Shown piece after piece: positions 13,409 to 16,035 of a stretch of 16,035 nt of DNA; the first letter of the stretch is position 1; each line of letters begins with the position of its first letter. Position numbers and translations under genes: made by a program. The stretch comes from UBA2137 sp050251555 (lineage in GTDB: Bacteria > Pseudomonadota > Alphaproteobacteria > Micavibrionales > Micavibrionaceae): contig JBFWMN010000039.1 of assembly GCA_050251555.1 (NCBI GenBank), positions 1-16,035 of the forward strand, read 5' to 3'. The notes beneath the pieces were generated by a model. The model was not told the DNA's origin. It ran no database searches and saw nothing but the letters and a program-made list of their open reading frames with translations.

Positions 13409-14700
13409 AATAATCGGGAAAAGATGGTGTCGACATTCTTGAGGTAGGATTCCTCATCGAAAATCGCTGCAAAATCATCCGCCTTCAGCTTGGCAGTGAC
13501 ATCCGCATCCTCTTCCAAAAAGGCGCGGAACGGTGTTTGCGCTTTGCATTCCCAGACTTTCATCGCGTTACGTTGCACGAGACGGTAAGCATCTTCACGG
13601 GACACGCCGTTTTGCGTCAGGGCAAGGAGTGTGCGCTGTGAGAAGATGAGGCCGCCCAGACGGTCCAGATTGTCGCGCATCGTTTCGGGGTAAATCAGAA
13701 GGTTTTCAATCAGGCCTGTGAGGCGTGAAAGAGCGAAATCAAGCGTGATGGTGGCATCGGGGCCGATCATGCGCTCAACGGAAGAATGCGAGATATCGCG
13801 TTCATGCCACAATGCAATATTCTCCATGGCAGGTGTCACCGCAGAGCGCACAACACGGGCCAGTCCCGTGATATTTTCGGACAAGATCGGGTTACGTTTA
13901 TGCGGCATTGCCGAGCTTCCCTTTTGACCGGGCGTAAAAAATTCTTCGGCTTCACGGACTTCGGAACGCTGCAAATGGCGGATTTCAATGGCGAGATTTT
14001 CAACTGATCCGGCAATCACACCCAGCACTGCAAAGTAGGTGGCGTGACGGTCACGCGGCAGAACTTGGGTGGAGACGGTTTCAGGGCGCAGCTTAAGCTT
14101 TTCAGCGACATATTCTTCGACCTGCGGGTCAAGAACCGAGTAAGTGCCTACAGCACCCGAAATGCCGCATACCGCCACTTCTTCACGGGCGGCAATCATG
14201 CGGTCCTTGGCGCGTTTGAAGGCAGCATAATGACCTGCCAGCTTTAAGCCGAATGTTGTGGGCTCGGCATGAATACCGTGCGAGCGCCCGATGCAGATGG
14301 TCTTTTTATGCTCAAGCGCACGTTTTTTAAGGGCCGCCAGAAGCTTGTCCAGATCGGCAATCAGAATATCGGCAGCTTGTGTGAGTTGTACGGCAAAGGC
14401 GGTGTCGACAACATCTGATGAGGTCATGCCTTGGTGCACATAGCGACTATCTTCGCCGACATGTTCGGCAACGGATGTGAGAAACGCGATCACGTCATGT
14501 TTGACTTCGCGCTCGATCTCGTCGATACGGGCCACATCAAAGCCGCCTTTTTCGCGCAAAGTCTTGGGGACGGAGGCGGGGACAATACCCATATCCGCCA
14601 TTTTCTCGGCAGCAAGGGTTTCAATCTCAAGCCAGATTTTGAACTTGTTCTCAGGCGTCCAGATGGAGGCCATTTCGGGGCGTGAATAGCGAGGTATCAT
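13405..14700 (-). CDS. purB: Adenylosuccinate lyase
   Basis: Catalyses two fumarate-releasing steps of purine synthesis: SAICAR to AICAR, and adenylosuccinate to AMP. It is a cytoplasmic homotetramer in the fumarase/aspartase superfamily. The 431 residues match the short bacterial form. The start MIPRYSRPEM at 14700 is the standard family N-terminus; an upstream in-frame ATG at 14763 would overlap the previous gene and add 21 unlikely residues. Motifs: TSSD at 93-96, GRSHGIHAEPTT (catalytic His141) at 138-149, and the superfamily signature GSSAMPHKRNP at 261-271. The upstream 175-residue gene ends 44 bases before it on the same strand, so the two may be co-transcribed. No clear hairpin terminator follows; a palindrome TTGAAT/ATTCAA overlaps its stop codon. 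Confidence 0.97.
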   Translation of the reverse strand: MIPRYSRPEMASIWTPENKFKIWLEIETLAAEKMADMGIVPASVPKTLREKGGFDVARIDEIEREVKHDVIAFLTSVAEHVGEDSRYVHQGMTSSDVVDTAFAVQLTQAADILIADLDKLLAALKKRALEHKKTICIGRSHGIHAEPTTFGLKLAGHYAAFKRAKDRMIAAREEVAVCGISGAVGTYSVLDPQVEEYVAEKLKLRPETVSTQVLPRDRHATYFAVLGVIAGSVENLAIEIRHLQRSEVREAEEFFTPGQKGSSAMPHKRNPILSENITGLARVVRSAVTPAMENIALWHERDISHSSVERMIGPDATITLDFALSRLTGLIENLLIYPETMRDNLDRLGGLIFSQRTLLALTQNGVSREDAYRLVQRNAMKVWECKAQTPFRAFLEEDADVTAKLKADDFAAIFDEESYLKNVDTIFSRLF

Positions 14701-14744
14701 GGGGCAAACTATAGCCGCCTTCTTTTGAAAAACAAGAGGATGAC

Positions 14745-15272
14745 TTAAAAAGTCATCTGCCAATCAGGTTTTTTGAAAACAGGTGTCTTGCAAGTGGCAT
14801 TATGAATATCAAGTGCCTCTTGAATACGCGCCGTCATTTCAACGGGCAGATTCTTGCTTTCGTGTTCATTGAGGGCGCAGGTGCGCATGCTCGGGAAAGG
14901 CTCATGTAGCGGGATAACGGTGTAAAGCTCCAGCGTGTGGAAATGGTGGTCACGGCCGCCATCGGGCAGATCACGTAAAGGGCGCGTGTCGAAATTCTCG
15001 ACAATCTGCGCAACGCTCTCTTCCTCGCGTACCGTCATTGTCACAAGATGCTTGTTCAGATTGGGCCAGCTATGGTCACGGAACAGATAGCGCCCATAGG
15101 CATCATAAAGTGTCCCGACATCAATAAAGGCTGCAAGGTAAGCGCGGTGGGGGCCACCCTCTCTGATTTGCAGAGCTTCGCGACGCTCAAAAAAACGATC
15201 CTGAAAACTGCCCGCACCACGCCAAAGAATGGAAACCTGACCGAGTGCTGCGCGCTGATAATCTTTTAACAT
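14745..15272 (-). CDS. Unknown protein (175 aa) upstream of purB
   Basis: Not recognised. A soluble protein without a signal peptide or membrane segment. The N-terminus is LKDYQRAALGQVSILWRGAG with a following aromatic/charged stretch (FQDRFFERREAL). A mixed strand/helix domain has YDAYGRYLFRDHSWPNLNKH, a His-rich strand DHHFHTLELYTVIPLHEPFP, and a C-terminal helix. Cysteines are few (two), so metal binding by Cys is unlikely; the His cluster could bind metal but this is a guess. AGGTG lies seven bases before the ATG at 15272 and is inside a hairpin arm (15276-15301). It lies between another unknown gene and purB on the same strand. Confidence 0.82.
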   Translation of the reverse strand: MLKDYQRAALGQVSILWRGAGSFQDRFFERREALQIREGGPHRAYLAAFIDVGTLYDAYGRYLFRDHSWPNLNKHLVTMTVREEESVAQIVENFDTRPLRDLPDGGRDHHFHTLELYTVIPLHEPFPSMRTCALNEHESKNLPVEMTARIQEALDIHNATCKTPVFKKPDWQMTF

Positions 15273-15275
15273 AAT

Positions 15276-15301
15276 AAAACACCTGTTGTTACGGGTGTTT
15301 T
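15276..15301 (-). promoter_or_regulatory. Hairpin holding the ribosome binding site of the 175-residue protein gene
   Basis: On the minus strand AAAACACC (15301-15294) pairs with GGTGTTTT (15283-15276), plus a C-G and a G-U inside, around a 6-base loop TAACAA. The AGGTG ribosome binding site lies in the second arm and the ATG starts three bases after the stem. It is also 49 bases after the stop of the 224-residue gene and, with its TTTT arm, could act as a terminator or attenuator. Confidence 0.5.
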
Positions 15302-15350
15302 ATCGCAAAAAAACGCAAAAAAGCAAGTTATTTTTGGGAAATAATAAAGT

Positions 15351-16025
15351 TTATTGATTTTGTGCCGGAGCATGCACCCCATGAGGCGCAAAATCATAGC
15401 TCGTTGCCATCTCCAGCGTGTGATCCGGATGGATACGAAGAGGGGAAACCACGTGATCAAGCTTGGCGCGGTCGGCATGTGCCGCCATAGGCAAGCCGAT
15501 GAAAAGGCCCGGATATTGTCTCACGCTGGCGGCAAAAAGACGCTTATTGGCAATGCCGAAATCACGCAGCGCCGTTTTCAGAATGGATTTATAGGAAATA
15601 TCGGCTTTGCCACTTTGGGCATCATGGGCTACAGCTTCGGGAATATAGCGGTTCAAATCCTCGACATTGGCGGGAGTGCGTAAAGCCTGCACCAGCTCAC
15701 CGCGTAAGCGCACAAGGTCGGGGTCTTCGCTACGCATCGTTGCTGCTGCCATATAGGCATAAATCACCCATGATTTGACGGCGGGGATGGGAATGGGAAC
15801 CAGATAAACGGGAACGAGCCATGGCTTATCCTCGAAATGCTCCATGGCAATGCCGCCCAATGTACGGGCTGCCGAATAGCCGCGTAGTGTCATATCCTGT
15901 GACCATGTCAGTCGGATATTGGTCGGGCTGATGGGTTTCGTTGCAGGCTCCCAGCTATGGGCAAGTGTCGTCAACGCCTCGGCATCATCTGGTAACAGGG
16001 GTTCTCTTTCATGGAGCATTGCCAT
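15351..16025 (-). CDS. Unknown protein (224 aa)
   Basis: Not recognised. A complete gene: an in-frame TAG (16031-16029) precedes the ATG at 16025, and a second ATG follows at 16019. No signal peptide is visible. A moderately hydrophobic stretch (WLVPVYLVPIPIPAVKSWVIYAYMAAA, here split: WLVPVYLVPIPIPAVKSW then VIYAYMAAA), at about residues 69-95, could be a buried helix or hairpin. It is Pro-rich, so a true membrane span is doubtful. Later parts are charged and helical (DPDLVRLRGELVQALRTP, SILKTALRDFGIANKRLF), and the C-terminus ends HGVHAPAQNQ. It shares no obvious repeat with the 175-residue product downstream, but both lie before purB on one strand. Function unknown. Confidence 0.8.
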   Translation of the reverse strand: MAMLHEREPLLPDDAEALTTLAHSWEPATKPISPTNIRLTWSQDMTLRGYSAARTLGGIAMEHFEDKPWLVPVYLVPIPIPAVKSWVIYAYMAAATMRSEDPDLVRLRGELVQALRTPANVEDLNRYIPEAVAHDAQSGKADISYKSILKTALRDFGIANKRLFAASVRQYPGLFIGLPMAAHADRAKLDHVVSPLRIHPDHTLEMATSYDFAPHGVHAPAQNQ

Positions 16026-16035
16026 AATCTAGCAG

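Noticed and set aside
14701..14763. A 21-residue extension of PurB from the ATG at 14763.
   Set aside because: It overlaps the upstream gene and the family starts at MIPRYSRPEM.
1..16035. CRISPR array, tRNA, rRNA, transposon, prophage or toxin-antitoxin pair.
   Set aside because: Looked for by eye on both strands; no regularly spaced repeats, no cloverleaf with CCA-type acceptor, no transposase, integrase or known toxin motif seen.

Overview
The window looks like a compact housekeeping stretch of an alphaproteobacterial chromosome. The pointers are a class I lysyl-tRNA synthetase (usual in Alphaproteobacteria, archaea and spirochaetes, rare in other bacteria), the overall look of UvrB and PurB, and a mid-range base composition. 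I cannot place it below class from sequence alone. I see no insertion sequence, phage gene, integrase, CRISPR array, tRNA or rRNA.

Layout. On the left (1-4003, minus strand) a pabB-type gene for p-aminobenzoate synthesis, cut by the window edge, follows a DinG/YoaA-like iron-sulfur helicase and overlaps it by 4 bases. Divergently, lysK (4129-5730, plus) runs into a YdjA-like nitroreductase gene (minus), their stop codons interlocked in TTAA. uvrB (6449-8548, plus) is divergent from the nitroreductase. It is followed by three very small membrane-protein genes too short for ordinary gene calling (25, 55 and 56 residues; the last two are paralogues) and a clear terminator. A secreted dienelactone hydrolase-like protein (minus) is divergent from an unknown single-pass membrane protein (plus), and the 336-base gap between them holds a strongly base-paired element. 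A second unknown membrane-anchored protein (plus) meets a secreted cyclophilin-type peptidyl-prolyl isomerase (minus) at a bidirectional terminator. A TPR protein (plus) with a good promoter meets a Bfd-like [2Fe-2S] protein (minus), again with stops interlocked in TTAA. The right end is a minus-strand series: an unknown 224-residue protein, an unknown 175-residue protein, purB, then bfd.

How the genes work together. Most are independent housekeeping functions: folate precursor supply, DNA repair (UvrB, helicase), translation (LysRS), purine synthesis (PurB), periplasmic protein folding (PPIase) and iron-sulfur or iron handling (Bfd). The bfd gene has a Fur-box-like palindrome just upstream, matching known iron control of bfd in other Proteobacteria. 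No single dedicated new system is evident. The parts that annotation would most easily miss are the small membrane-protein cluster after uvrB, the structured element at 10195-10311, and the hairpin at 15276-15301 that contains the ribosome binding site of the 175-residue protein gene.
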